A stretch of DNA of 64,000 nucleotides from CAWVSB01 sp046710535 (GCA_046710535.1 JBKEHH010000003.1:124001-188000); one strand, 5' to 3'. Numbered from the stretch's first letter, positions 55,198 to 64,000 are shown. The notes: generated by a model from the sequence alone, not told the origin. Translations and numbers: made by a program.

Positions 55198-56109
55198 ATG
55201 ACGACTAATGCTCCAGTGACACTGTTAACAATCATCATCCCGGCGTACAACTATGCTCAGCTGATTGAACGCGCGCTTAATTCTGTTTTCAGCCAAGATG
55301 ATGACAACATTGAGGTCATCGTGATAAACGATGGTTCTACTAATAATACGCAATAAGTGTTACCTAGCTACCAAGCTAAGCTTAAGCGCCCACTAACACT
55401 TATTAATCAGGCTAATACTGGTGTTGCGAAGGCTAGAAATAACGCCATTGACGCTGCAACTGGAGAGTATGTCTGGCTGCTAGATGCAGATGACGAACTG
55501 GTAGAAAACTCTATCGCAGCAGTAGTAACCTATCTGCTGGCAAATCAACCTGAATTACTCCTGGGCAGTCACACTAGTATAAAGCCAGATGGCAAAAGAA
55601 AGACTTTCACTCGCAAGCCAGCTAGCGCTAACCGACTTGAAAACTTTATCGCTTAGCTAGACAAAACTATACCTATGATGCACGGATCATTTGTGGTGAA
55701 AAGAGCTCTAATTCAACGCTACCCCTACCCTGAGAGCTTATCTCATGCTGAGGACATTCCTGTTTCCGCTTGGTTAATCGCTAATACTAGCCCTCAAGTC
55801 ATTGCCGACGTATTAGTGAACATCCATAAGCATGCCAACAGCAGGCGCCATGACAGTAGTGCGGCCATTGAGGCTGGCATGCAACTGGTGGAGGTCTTGT
55901 TCGACAAAAAATATCTTTCTAACGAGCATCTTGCTTACAAAGACTGGTACAAGGCTTATCGTATGCCATCGTTGTTTAGAACCTGCTATGGCGCAAATGA
56001 CTACCAACAGGCTAAGGCGCTGTATGCTGAACTCCTCAAACTAAGCCCTCGACGGGCTTTGTGCTGGGAAATATTACGTAACCGTATTGGTATGGTTTTC
56101 AAAGGCTAA
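55198..56109 (+). pseudogene. family 2 glycosyltransferase with two in-frame stop codons
   Basis: The frame from ATG at 55198 to TAA at 56109 is one continuous GT-A glycosyltransferase of about 303 codons, with no frameshift. It has IIIPAYNYAQLIERALNSVF, VIVINDGSTNNTQ, ANTGVAKARNNAIDAATGEY, the metal motif LLDADDELVENS, and a C-terminal SLSHAEDIPVSAWL. It is broken by TAA at codon 53 (55354-55356) and TAG at codon 153 (55654-55656). Both stops are one C-to-T change away from CAA or CAG. The DXD region lies between the two stops. No fragment would be active alone. Confidence 0.88.
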
Positions 56110-56250
56110 AGTTACCCTGCTTGCGGTTTCTGCATAGCTGATTAACCAACTATTGCTTATAGTGAATATATCTTGAGGACTAATTTACGCTATGGGGTCA
56201 TTGCCTTTAACTGGTATCGTTTGAACTCTTTATAATTAGGGATGTAATAA

Positions 56251-57180
56251 ATGTTTAGCTCAAAACCTATACTGACGGCATGCCTGACTCTGCTATTTAT
56301 TTGCACTAGCGCCTGCGCTAGCAAACAACCGGCAATGGCATCATGGCAAGACAATGGCAGCAGCCAGCGCCTTAAAGCATTTGTAGCCAGTGTCAGCAAT
56401 AGAAGCAGCAATCAGTTTGTCGCACCAGCAGATCGCATTGCGGTATTTGATAACGACGGTACGCTATGGGCGGAACAACCCGTATACTTTCAGCTTTATT
56501 TCGCGCTTGATCAGATTAAGGCAATGGCGAAAGCAGACCCAGCGTTAGCGCTACAATGGCAAGACAACCCCCTTTATAAAGCAGCACTTAGTGGTGACTT
56601 AAAAACCGTTACTGGTCATGGTGAAAAAGGCTTGTTGGAATTGGTAGAGACATCCCATAGCGGAATGACTACCGATCAGTTTGAACAATCGGTAAACGAT
56701 TGGCTAAGCAAAGCAACGCATCCAACAACCGGCAAACTCTATACCGAAATGGTTTATCAACCCATGCTTGAGTTGCTTGATTATCTACGTGCCAACAATT
56801 TTAGAATTTACATTGTCTCTGGCGGCGGTATTGATTTCATTCGCCCATGGGCCGAAAGTGTTTACGGCATACCCAAAGAGAACGTAATCGGAAGCCGAAT
56901 AAGTATCAAATATGACTATATTGATGGTAAACCGGTCATTATACGCAAACCAGAATTAGACTTTATTGACGACAAAGCCGGCAAGCCGGTCGCTATTCAT
57001 CAATTTATCGGTAAGCGTCCTATCCTTGCCGTTGGTAATTCAGATGGAGACCTGCAAATGCTTGAGTGGACCGCAACAAATATCAAACCAAATCTCAATG
57101 TCTATATTCATCATACTGACGCGATGCGAGAATGGGCTATAAAACACCTAATATCGACAGCATCGCTAACGAAGGCATGA
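56251..57180 (+). CDS. HAD superfamily phosphatase, exported, with altered C-terminus
   Basis: This 309-residue protein has a signal sequence (hydrophobic core about 7-23) ending in CTSACAS. The Cys at 22 could be lipidated but the lipobox is poor. HAD motif I is D67-N-D69-G-T, motif II is IVSGGG, and the last motif is VGNSDGDLQML, so the catalytic set is complete. Relatives end with a block starting REW(A/Y)YD and about 30 more residues. Here the sequence departs from the family at Ala296 and the last 13 residues (IKHLISTASLTKA) are sulfatase DNA read in another frame. The remainder may still be active. Confidence 0.8.
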   Translation: MFSSKPILTACLTLLFICTSACASKQPAMASWQDNGSSQRLKAFVASVSNRSSNQFVAPADRIAVFDNDGTLWAEQPVYFQLYFALDQIKAMAKADPALALQWQDNPLYKAALSGDLKTVTGHGEKGLLELVETSHSGMTTDQFEQSVNDWLSKATHPTTGKLYTEMVYQPMLELLDYLRANNFRIYIVSGGGIDFIRPWAESVYGIPKENVIGSRISIKYDYIDGKPVIIRKPELDFIDDKAGKPVAIHQFIGKRPILAVGNSDGDLQMLEWTATNIKPNLNVYIHHTDAMREWAIKHLISTASLTKA

Positions 57181-58529
57181 TGTTCACCGACTACTATGCA
57201 GAACAAAGCTGCACTGCTGGGCGGGCTGCATTTATTACCGGCCAAAACGTATATCGCACCGGTTTAAGTAAAGTGGGCATGCCCGGCGCTGAAATTGGCA
57301 TGCATGAAAAAGATCCCACCATTGCTGAAATGCTTAAAGGTCAAGGCTACGTGTCTGGCCAATTTGGTAAAAACCATCTTGGCGACAAAGATCACATGCT
57401 GCCTACTAACCACGGCTTTGATGAATTTTACGGCAATTTATATCACTTAAATGCCGAAGAAGAGCCCGAGCATAAAGATTACCCAAAAGACCCAGAGTTT
57501 CGTAAAAAGTTTGGCCCGCGCGGTGTTATTCACAGCTATGCTGATGGCCGCATTGAAGATACTGGCCCGCTTACCAAAAAACGCATGGAACTGGTCGATG
57601 ATGACATAGCTGCTCGCGCGACTAAGTGGATTGAAGAACAAAGCGCCGCTGGCAAACCATTTTTTGCTTGGGTTAACTTTACTCATATGCACTTTCGTAC
57701 CTATGCTAAGCCCGGCAGTGAAGGCCAAGCAGGTCAATGGCAAAGTACCTACCATGACGTAATGATCGATCATGATAAAAACGTTGGTACAGTATTAGCT
57801 AAAATTGATGAGTTAGGCTTAAAAGATAATACTATCGTTATCTACTCAACAGACAACGGCCCGCATATGAACACATGGCCTGATGCCGGTACTACTCCAT
57901 TCCGTGGTGAGAAAAACACTAACTGGGAAGGCGCTTATCGGGTACCCGCAATGGTGCGCTGGCCTGGACATATCAAGCCGGGGACAGTCTCTAATGAAAT
58001 CATGTCTCATCTAGACTGGGCACCAACACTGATGGCTGTCGCTGGGGATGACAAGATTAAAGAGAAACTACTGAAAGGCCACTCAACTGCTGGCAAGAAA
58101 TTTAAAGTACATTTAGACGGCTTTAACTTTCTACCGCATCTAACTGGCGCAGAAGATAAAGGTCCTCGTAAAGGTTTCTTTTATTATTCAGACGATGGTG
58201 ACTTAACGGGTCTGCGCTATGACAACTGGAAAGTTGTGTTTGCACAGCAACGTGAAACAGGCACATTAAATATCTGGGCCGAGCCATTTACCAAAACTCG
58301 TATTCCATTGTTATTTAATCTTCGTACAGATCCATACGAGAATGCCACAATTACTTCTAACACCTACTGGGACTGGTATATCGATAGAGTTTATCTATTA
58401 CTACCGGCTCAAGTAGGCGTAATGGATCACTTTAAAACCTATGTTAAATATCCACCACGTTATAAAGCGGCTAGCTTTACTATTGATCAAGAAGCAATTA
58501 TTGAGCAAATGACACCTAAAGGTCACTAG
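57132..58529 (+). pseudogene. arylsulfatase lacking its N-terminus
   Basis: From the ATG at 57132 the frame gives 465 residues of a type I sulfatase: the formylglycine signature C27-T-A-G-R31, DNGPHMNTWPDAG with the metal Asp-Asn, and the Lys in RGEKNTN. Relatives start about 40 residues earlier, after a signal peptide, with a strand that holds two metal-binding Asp residues (DDIG). All of that is missing, and the ATG corresponds to an internal Met of the family. It overlaps the HAD gene by 49 bases in another frame. An export signal and metal ligands are absent, so activity is unlikely. The stop is followed by a terminator. Confidence 0.8.
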
Positions 58530-58547
58530 GCTCAGTTAACTAAGCAT

Positions 58548-58578
58548 AAAAAAGCTCGGCAATACCGAGCTTTTTTTT
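58548..58578. terminator. bidirectional intrinsic terminator
   Basis: AAAAAAGCTCGG and CCGAGCTTTTTT form a 12-bp stem around CAATA, with a T-run after it on the plus strand and A-run before it. It ends the sulfatase transcript and, on the minus strand, that of the gene at 58600-58956. Confidence 0.92.
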
Positions 58579-58599
58579 ATTCTAAATTCACTAATCAAA

Positions 58600-58956
58600 T
58601 TAATTTTCTAGCTGGCAAGCTGCTGAATAATCAGCATCTAATTCTGCAGTCCGATCATAATCATCATCTATTTTATCCAGCATGATTGCCATCGCTGAAA
58701 ACATCCCTTGCACTAAAATTTTAGGCGAGTGATCTTGCTTCAATAAGTTTAATTCTGTTTGATAGCGCTGATAGTATTGATCGGATAGCTTGGCACTGGC
58801 AATGCCGTAATCTCGCGATAAACCAACACTGCGCAACTGCCAATAGGCCAAACAATCTGTCGTGCTAATTTCAACAGCAGCCACCCAAGAGGTAGTTACT
58901 AAACTAAAAGACAACGCGGCAAGCATAGAAACCTGCTTAATGGACGCCACTCTCAT
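58600..58956 (-). CDS. secreted protein of unknown function
   Basis: This 118-residue protein begins with a signal peptide (MRVASIKQVSMLAALSFSLV, probable cleavage after VAA near residue 26). The mature part has two Cys residues (CLAYWQLRSVGL and the C-terminal CQLEN) that could form a disulfide, and is otherwise helical and polar. No family is recognised. The ATG at 58956 is used: it lies 5 bases after the stop of the MAPEG gene, so the two are cotranscribed. A longer frame that begins inside the MAPEG gene is rejected. Confidence 0.65.
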   Translation of the reverse strand: MRVASIKQVSMLAALSFSLVTTSWVAAVEISTTDCLAYWQLRSVGLSRDYGIASAKLSDQYYQRYQTELNLLKQDHSPKILVQGMFSAMAIMLDKIDDDYDRTAELDADYSAACQLEN

Positions 58957-58961
58957 CAAAT

Positions 58962-59384
58962 CTAAGCCGCGCTCATTAATGCAAAAATGGCCAACCCTGT
59001 CATTACCATCAGCGCTAACACGCCACATAAAAATAGCGGCATCCGATGGGGGACATGATTAGACCCAGTATGCACAAACATGTGAAGATAACGACTGACG
59101 GCGTAAAACCAAGCTAAGCTCAAGCTTACCGTTGTAACAGCGCCTAGCTGTGCCAAAACAAAACACAGCGCATAAAATAACACCGGCGTTTGAAATTGAT
59201 TGTCGATATTGTTCGAGACTTTAACCACCGGCTCAGACCAAGCTTTGTTGTCTAAGGCTGACTTGCCTCTGTCAGCAATGCCCGCTTTAACATCAGCCGC
59301 TTTACGCCGTGCTAATAAAATAAACACGCAGAAGGTTAAGAAAATTTGAGCCAATACCGGCCCATAAATTAGATTTTGACTCAT
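58962..59384 (-). CDS. MAPEG family membrane protein
   Basis: This 140-residue protein has four membrane helices and the MAPEG pattern: FFLTFCVFILLARRKAADV-like first helix and loop, KVSNNIDNQFQTPVLFYALCF as the second helix signature, and YAVSRYLHMFVHTGSNHVPHR. The family includes glutathione-dependent enzymes in eukaryotes; bacterial members are mostly uncharacterised. It heads a two-gene unit with the secreted protein downstream. Confidence 0.85.
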   Translation of the reverse strand: MSQNLIYGPVLAQIFLTFCVFILLARRKAADVKAGIADRGKSALDNKAWSEPVVKVSNNIDNQFQTPVLFYALCFVLAQLGAVTTVSLSLAWFYAVSRYLHMFVHTGSNHVPHRMPLFLCGVLALMVMTGLAIFALMSAA

Positions 59385-59422
59385 AACAGCTCCGGTTATT
59401 TTAATTATAGGGAGTGAAAACT

Positions 59423-60034
59423 CTAAGATTCAGGCAGCTCTGCCAACACGCTTGCAATTAAAGCATTAAAACGCAACGATCTTTGCTCGGGCGTTAGTTT
59501 TTCGGCCACAAACCCTTGTAGGCTAGCGCGCCATAAAAACTCTTTGCTGCCTGCCCTAGCAATGCCGATCAGCAAGGTGCCTTTGGCCAAATCACTGCCG
59601 TCAGCATTTAACCCCGGCGACAACTGCGCTAACGCTGCCAGTGCATCGGCGGGTACCGAATCGCCCAATGTCGTTGCCGCAACAACTTCATAATTGGCGT
59701 CTGGGATATTAATACCCAAAAAGTAACCTTTGTATAAAAACTGATTTTCGATAGCGACAGTCAAGCTAGCACGGCGAGGATCTCCTGCTGGTGGCGCCAA
59801 TCCATTTTCATCAATCCAAATAATGTCGCGACGCCAAGCAAAACTATCGCCGGCTTTAAAGGTAAATCCAGCTTTACCTACTGAGGCTAAAGAAATCTTA
59901 GTGATGTCGTTTAAATCTTCCACTACTCCGGCAACCGGCGCTGGAGCGGGGGTTGGAGCCGGAGCACTACAAGCTACCATTAGTGCAGCAACGGACATGC
60001 TTGCTAACAGTTTTATTTTAATTAATTCTTTCAT
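59423..60034 (-). CDS. DUF4136-like lipoprotein
   Basis: This 203-residue protein has a lipoprotein signal peptide ending in LMVAC (Cys22), followed by a Pro/Ala-rich linker (APAPTPAPAP). The mature domain shows the DUF4136 layout: FKAGDSFAWRRDI near its start, AIENQFLYKGYF, and a final FNALIASVLAELPES helix. DUF4136 lipoproteins are common in gammaproteobacteria with no known role. It lies 25 bp after parE's stop side, on the same strand, and could be transcribed from parE. Confidence 0.75.
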   Translation of the reverse strand: MKELIKIKLLASMSVAALMVACSAPAPTPAPAPVAGVVEDLNDITKISLASVGKAGFTFKAGDSFAWRRDIIWIDENGLAPPAGDPRRASLTVAIENQFLYKGYFLGINIPDANYEVVAATTLGDSVPADALAALAQLSPGLNADGSDLAKGTLLIGIARAGSKEFLWRASLQGFVAEKLTPEQRSLRFNALIASVLAELPES

Positions 60035-60059
60035 GATGCAAACCCTCTATAAGGTGGAT

Positions 60060-61943
60060 TTATACTTCAGCCAAATTACCTTTATCTTCTAACCACGACT
60101 TTCTATCAGGCGAACGTTTTTTAGATAATAACATGTCCATCAACTCATCAGTGCCGTCACCATTTTCTACAATTAACTGCACTAGGCGACGAGTATCTGG
60201 ATCCATGACGGTTTCACGCAGCTGCAATGGATTCATTTCACCCAGACCTTTAAAGCGCTGTACACCGATTTTACCTTTTTTCTTTTCTGCCTGAATTCGA
60301 TCGATAATGCCCTCTTTTTCAGCATCATCTAAGGCATAAAAAACTTCTTTGCCAATGTCGATCCGATACAGCGGCGGCATAGCAACAAAAACGTGGCCCG
60401 CTTTTACTAAATGTCTAAAGTGGCGCACAAACAAAGCACACAACAAAGTGGCAATGTGCAGTCCGTCTGAATCGGCGTCGGCAAGGATACAAATTTTGCC
60501 ATAACGCAAACCAGTCAAATCGTCTGACCCTGGCTCCATACCGATAGCCACAGAAATATCGTGAATTTCTTGGGAAGCTAGCACTTCGCTGGAATCGACT
60601 TCCCAGCTATTTAGGATTTTACCTTTAAGCGGCATTACCGCTTGAAACTGACGGCTTCTAGCTTGTTTCGCACTGCCGCCAGCAGAATCGCCCTCTACCA
60701 AAAATAATTCACCACGCTCTACTTCAGCACCGGAACAATCAGCTAATTTACCCGGCAGCGCGGGGCCAGAGGTTATTTTTTTACGTGCTATTTGTTTACT
60801 CTTACGCAAGCGTTTTTGCGCGCTAGTAATAAACATTTCCGCTAGCGCATCACCTTCTTCAGTATGCTGATTCAACCACAAACTAAAAGAATCTTTGGCA
60901 ACGCCAGAAACAAAAGCGGCACATTCGCGCGAGGTTAACCGCTCTTTGGTTTGACCTGAAAACTGCGGATCGCCTAATTTGGCTGACAATACAAAACTAC
61001 AACGATCCCATATATCTTCACCGCCTAATTTAATCCCGCGCGGCAACAGACTTCTAAATTCACAAAAGTCACGAATGGCTTCTAACAAACCCGTACGCAG
61101 ACCATTGACATGGGTACCACCTTGAGCCGTTGGAATAAGGTTTACATAAGACTCATTGACCAGTTCACCCCCTTCAGGCAGCCACTGCACGGCCCAATCA
61201 ACTGCTTCACGCGCGCTAGTATAGCTGCCCACAAAAGGCTCGGCCGGCAACACGTCATAACCGCTAGTCATCTCCACCAAATAATCAGTTAAACCATCTT
61301 CATAAAACCATTCGTCTGTTTCACCAGAAGCTTCGTCTCTAAATGTCACTTTTAGGCCCGGGCATAACACCGCTTTAGCCTTAAGCACATGACGCATTTT
61401 GCTTAATGAGAACTTCGCCGTATCAAAGAACGAGGCATCGGGTAGAAAGCGAATTGAAGTCCCAGTATTACGTTTACCACAGGTGTCAATTACAACTAAA
61501 TCACTGGCCTTAGCGCCATTTTTAAAACCCATACGGTAAACATTGCCATCACGCTTGATGGTTATTTCCAAGGTTTTAGACAAGCCATTTACAACAGACA
61601 CACCAACGCCGTGCAGGCCACCAGAGAACTGATAAGTGTCATTAGAAAATTTGCCGCCCGCATGCAAGGTAGTTAAGATCACCTCTACGCCCGGCAAGCC
61701 CATAGTGGGATGGATATCGACCGGCATACCGCGGCCATCATCAGCGACTGCGACAGAACCATCCTTGTACAACACCACATCGATTTGCGAACAGTGGCCA
61801 GCCAAGGCTTCATCAACACTGTTATCAATAACTTCTTGGGCCAAATGATTGGGCCGGGTTGTCTCGGTATACATGCCCGGCCGTTTGCGAACAGGCTCTA
61901 GCCCAGTTAATACTTCAATATCTTCAGCGGTATATTTTGTCAT
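60060..61943 (-). CDS. parE: DNA topoisomerase IV subunit B
   Basis: ParE is the ATPase subunit of topoisomerase IV. The 627 residues contain the GHKL ATPase (VIDNSVDEALAG, DDGRGMPVDIHP, GGLHGVGVSVVN), a transducer domain and a TOPRIM domain with LVEGDSAGGSAKQAR and the metal site DADSDGLH. The QRDR region PLKGKILN is unaltered. The start MTKYTAEDIEVL fits. It follows yqiA and cpdA as in pseudomonads. Confidence 0.97.
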   Translation of the reverse strand: MTKYTAEDIEVLTGLEPVRKRPGMYTETTRPNHLAQEVIDNSVDEALAGHCSQIDVVLYKDGSVAVADDGRGMPVDIHPTMGLPGVEVILTTLHAGGKFSNDTYQFSGGLHGVGVSVVNGLSKTLEITIKRDGNVYRMGFKNGAKASDLVVIDTCGKRNTGTSIRFLPDASFFDTAKFSLSKMRHVLKAKAVLCPGLKVTFRDEASGETDEWFYEDGLTDYLVEMTSGYDVLPAEPFVGSYTSAREAVDWAVQWLPEGGELVNESYVNLIPTAQGGTHVNGLRTGLLEAIRDFCEFRSLLPRGIKLGGEDIWDRCSFVLSAKLGDPQFSGQTKERLTSRECAAFVSGVAKDSFSLWLNQHTEEGDALAEMFITSAQKRLRKSKQIARKKITSGPALPGKLADCSGAEVERGELFLVEGDSAGGSAKQARSRQFQAVMPLKGKILNSWEVDSSEVLASQEIHDISVAIGMEPGSDDLTGLRYGKICILADADSDGLHIATLLCALFVRHFRHLVKAGHVFVAMPPLYRIDIGKEVFYALDDAEKEGIIDRIQAEKKKGKIGVQRFKGLGEMNPLQLRETVMDPDTRRLVQLIVENGDGTDELMDMLLSKKRSPDRKSWLEDKGNLAEV

Positions 61944-61954
61944 TAAGCTACTTA

Positions 61955-62563
61955 TTATTTGAGTTCTGTGGATGGTGCAAACAAAAACTTCATGATGCTT
62001 GGCAAATGCTTGTCAAAATCTTGGAAACGATGATCACCGCCCTCTTCAACCACCTGCGGACTGCCTACATATTTAGCAACAGCATCCTTGTAATCAAGTG
62101 TTTCATCACCGGTCTGCACCAATAACATTATCTTGTCTGGCTGAGGGCATTCTACCTCTAAGTCTTGTAAAAATTCCATGTCATTTACCGTTAAAGTAAA
62201 GTGATTATTGGTATAAGGGTTGATTTGTTCGCCTATATATTTCTGCATTAGATTTTGTGGTGCAACAGCAGGATTTATCAATACCGCTCGACAAGTAAAC
62301 CGAGCAGCTAAAGCACTGGCAAAAAAGCCCCCCATGGAACTGCCAATTAAACCAATAGTACGACTAGGATTGGCTTGTATTAACTCACTAAGCTGCTGAT
62401 AGGCCTGTTTGGGGTGATCTGATAAGGTCGGCACTAAATACTCAACCACAATAGCGCGCTTTGCTATATAAAACTCGGTTTCTTTGGCTTTGACTGAGTT
62501 GGGCGAGCTCATAAAACCATGTAAGTAAACCAACAATGGCTTGGGGGTACTTTGATAGTGCAT
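61955..62563 (-). CDS. yqiA: YqiA/YcfP family esterase
   Basis: This 202-residue alpha/beta hydrolase-fold protein has the oxyanion block YLHGFMSSPNSVKA, the nucleophile motif GSSMGG, an acidic residue in LLVQTGDETLDY, and the His in GGDHRFQDF. It matches YqiA, encoded next to parE and cpdA in many gammaproteobacteria. E. coli YqiA hydrolyses short acyl esters; the natural substrate is not known. It ends 12 bp before parE. Confidence 0.94.
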   Translation of the reverse strand: MHYQSTPKPLLVYLHGFMSSPNSVKAKETEFYIAKRAIVVEYLVPTLSDHPKQAYQQLSELIQANPSRTIGLIGSSMGGFFASALAARFTCRAVLINPAVAPQNLMQKYIGEQINPYTNNHFTLTVNDMEFLQDLEVECPQPDKIMLLVQTGDETLDYKDAVAKYVGSPQVVEEGGDHRFQDFDKHLPSIMKFLFAPSTELK

Positions 62564-62582
62564 AGAAAAATTCGGCTTCTAG

Positions 62583-63371
62583 CTAGTAACTGATTATTGA
62601 CAAGTCTAAGCCTAAATCAACACAAATGCGCTTAACCTCGGTATCTACTTTACCATCAGCATGCAAGTCAATCACTCGATAGCCAGGCTGGCCGCTTGGG
62701 TCAATCGTAAACTCTTCACTATTTGGGGTAAATTGGGCCCAGGTTGATGGTGCGCCCAATAAGCGAACACCGTTATGGTCGGCATCAAAGGCTTGATGAA
62801 TATGGCCATGAATGATTACCCTCGCCCGCTTATCTTGTGAAAGCATGGCAAACAGCTCAGCGGCGTTAGTGATTTTTTGTTGATCAAGCCATGCACTGCC
62901 AACATCAACCAAATGATGATGCACAGCAAGCAGCACGTTAGCGGCATTGCTGTCAGCCAAAGTCTGACTTAAAGCCTGTAATTCTGCCGCCGACAAGCTG
63001 CCACCGATCACCCCAGGGCTCGAACTGGTTAAGGTCACAATTAGCCAGTCACCAATTTCCACACTGCGATGAAGATACTGCCCAGCCTCTAGCTCCATTA
63101 ACTTAGCATTGTCGTGATTACCCGCCAGCCAAATTGATGGAATTGAACAGCCTCGCATCAGCTCAACCATACGCTGATACGCCTTAGCGCTGTCGCAGCC
63201 AGCGATGTCTCCAGTTATCACAATAAGATCGACACTTTCTTCCGTGCTTACCGCTGCCAATACCTGCTGAAAACTAGTATCAGTGTTAACACCCAGCATT
63301 AAATCTGCGGGCGACGCCATCAGATGAGGGTCAGTCAGTTGGAGCAATCTTGTAGCAGGTTTTGACGACAT
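62583..63371 (-). CDS. cpdA: 3',5'-cyclic-AMP phosphodiesterase CpdA
   Basis: This 262-residue class III metallophosphoesterase has the metal-site motifs LTDPHLMA, TGDIAGCDSAKAYQ, GNHDNAK, AVHHHLVDVGSAW and HGHIHQAF. It hydrolyses cAMP in relatives and so tunes CRP/Vfr signalling. The position beside yqiA and parE and the length support CpdA rather than another phosphoesterase. Confidence 0.93.
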   Translation of the reverse strand: MSSKPATRLLQLTDPHLMASPADLMLGVNTDTSFQQVLAAVSTEESVDLIVITGDIAGCDSAKAYQRMVELMRGCSIPSIWLAGNHDNAKLMELEAGQYLHRSVEIGDWLIVTLTSSSPGVIGGSLSAAELQALSQTLADSNAANVLLAVHHHLVDVGSAWLDQQKITNAAELFAMLSQDKRARVIIHGHIHQAFDADHNGVRLLGAPSTWAQFTPNSEEFTIDPSGQPGYRVIDLHADGKVDTEVKRICVDLGLDLSIISY

Positions 63372-63436
63372 AATGAAAAGGCTCTAGCGGACTAACATGC
63401 TATGTTGATAATCAAATAACAAAACAATCATCAGGC

Positions 63437-63916
63437 TTAAAATGCTGGGGTTGCTAACGCCCGCCCTTCTCGCAGGCAGTAGCTTAGTAGCTCGCCCAAA
63501 AAATTATTGCGTTGCCACTTCTCGTCTTCCTGATGCATCGCTTTATTTGGGTATTCATAGCGCCCCTTTAAGCCACGCTGGCCCTCCCATTCAACCACCT
63601 CGGCCATACGGGCATCGTGATACATTCTGATTTTACATAAGCTAAGGTTTGGCAAAATTGCCGCCACACCGCTTTGTTGCAAACCCACCAAGTCAGTATA
63701 GGGAGTGCGTTCAATAAGATTCATTCGCACCGTGCCGCAGTTAGACAGCGAAAATTCAAACACCCCATCATGTGCCAAGGCTGGGAATATCCGCAGCATT
63801 AAGCCATAGTTAGCCGCGCACTTAGCTTGTAAAGCCACAAGATCGACCTTGTAGCGAGTTTTAGTTTGGCGTTGGAATGGAGTAATAATCGCACCTGTAA
63901 TATCAATACATAACAT
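63437..63916 (-). CDS. DUF1249 (YqiB-like) protein
   Basis: This cytoplasmic protein of up to 159 residues has the DUF1249 pattern: RYKVDLVALQAKCAANYGLMLRIFP, FEFSLSNCGTVRMNLIERTPYT, CKIRMYHDARMAEVVEWEGQRG and the end FLGELLSYCLREGRA. The start is uncertain: the family normally begins only a few residues before RYKVDL, and the ATG at 63916 (or a TTG at 63937) adds about 25 residues without a clear ribosome site. Function unknown; cpdA is 65 bp downstream. Confidence 0.85.
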   Translation of the reverse strand: MLCIDITGAIITPFQRQTKTRYKVDLVALQAKCAANYGLMLRIFPALAHDGVFEFSLSNCGTVRMNLIERTPYTDLVGLQQSGVAAILPNLSLCKIRMYHDARMAEVVEWEGQRGLKGRYEYPNKAMHQEDEKWQRNNFLGELLSYCLREGRALATPAF

Positions 63917-64000
63917 AGAAATTTGTTCTGCTATCAATATACTGCAATGAATTTGACTTGTAACCCTTGTAAAATAAATACCTTACATTAGCGAGCTGTA

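Noticed and set aside
55198..56109. alternative genetic code explaining the two stops
   Set aside because: TAA and TAG end many intact genes in the window, so reassignment is not supported.
58957..59028. upstream extension of the small secreted protein
   Set aside because: It lies inside the MAPEG gene, and the signal peptide starts properly at 58956.
38655..60059. genomic island or prophage between parC and parE
   Set aside because: No integrase, transposase, phage gene, attachment repeat or tRNA was found; only the altered synteny and decay can be supported.

Overview
The window is a gammaproteobacterial chromosome segment of moderate GC. The gene order purA-hisZ-DUF2065-hflC-hflK-hflX-hfq ... 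miaA-mutL-amidase-tsaE-nnr-queG-orn-rsgA ... rhdA-psd ... fimX-serB-parC ... parE-yqiA-cpdA-DUF1249 matches, from memory, the Pseudomonas aeruginosa PA4938-PA4970 neighbourhood. The caa3 oxidase, EpmA/EpmB/EF-P, CmoA/CmoB, a 531-residue isocitrate lyase, AceK and paired acyl-CoA dehydrogenases suggest an aerobic, probably marine heterotroph of the Cellvibrionales/Spongiibacteraceae type. The taxonomic placement is inference. No tRNA, rRNA, CRISPR array, transposase or phage gene was found.

Layout. 1-7 kb: purine and histidine genes, the HflKC membrane protease regulators, HflX and Hfq, all on the minus strand. 7.6-14.8 kb: a plus-strand cytochrome c oxidase operon (unknown membrane protein, diheme CoxB, CoxA, two subunit III-like proteins, a subunit IV-like protein, heme O synthase, SCO). 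It sits between hfq and miaA, which are usually adjacent. 14.8-21 kb: miaA-mutL-amidase-tsaE-nnr on the minus strand. 21-31.8 kb: queG, a TSUP permease, a DsbA-like protein, orn, rsgA, a LysR regulator, MgtC, rhodanese, psd and the EF-P lysylation genes. 31.8-38.7 kb: a FimX-like c-di-GMP effector with degenerate GGDEF and EAL motifs, serB, a membrane protein and parC.

38.7-60 kb: about 21 kb of accessory genes separates parC from parE. It holds an AI-2E family exporter, an SDR, cmoAB, an alpha/beta hydrolase with a LysR regulator, aceA, an ADP-ribosyltransferase-like unknown, aceK, an AsmA-like protein, an XRE regulator with a MmyB-type domain, two acyl-CoA dehydrogenases, a methyltransferase and small envelope genes. 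Three decayed loci lie here: a DUF4126 gene with an internal deletion, a nonsense codon and frameshifts; a family 2 glycosyltransferase with two in-frame stops in an otherwise intact frame; and a deletion that joins a HAD phosphatase to a sulfatase lacking its N-terminus. 60-64 kb: parE, yqiA, cpdA and a DUF1249 gene resume the ancestral order.

No complete new defence or mobile system was found. The best leads are the HAD/sulfatase junction, the doubly interrupted glycosyltransferase, the ART-like gene between aceA and aceK, the catalytically asymmetric acyl-CoA dehydrogenase pair, the hairpin repeat family at two sites, and the double stem-loop leader of mgtC.
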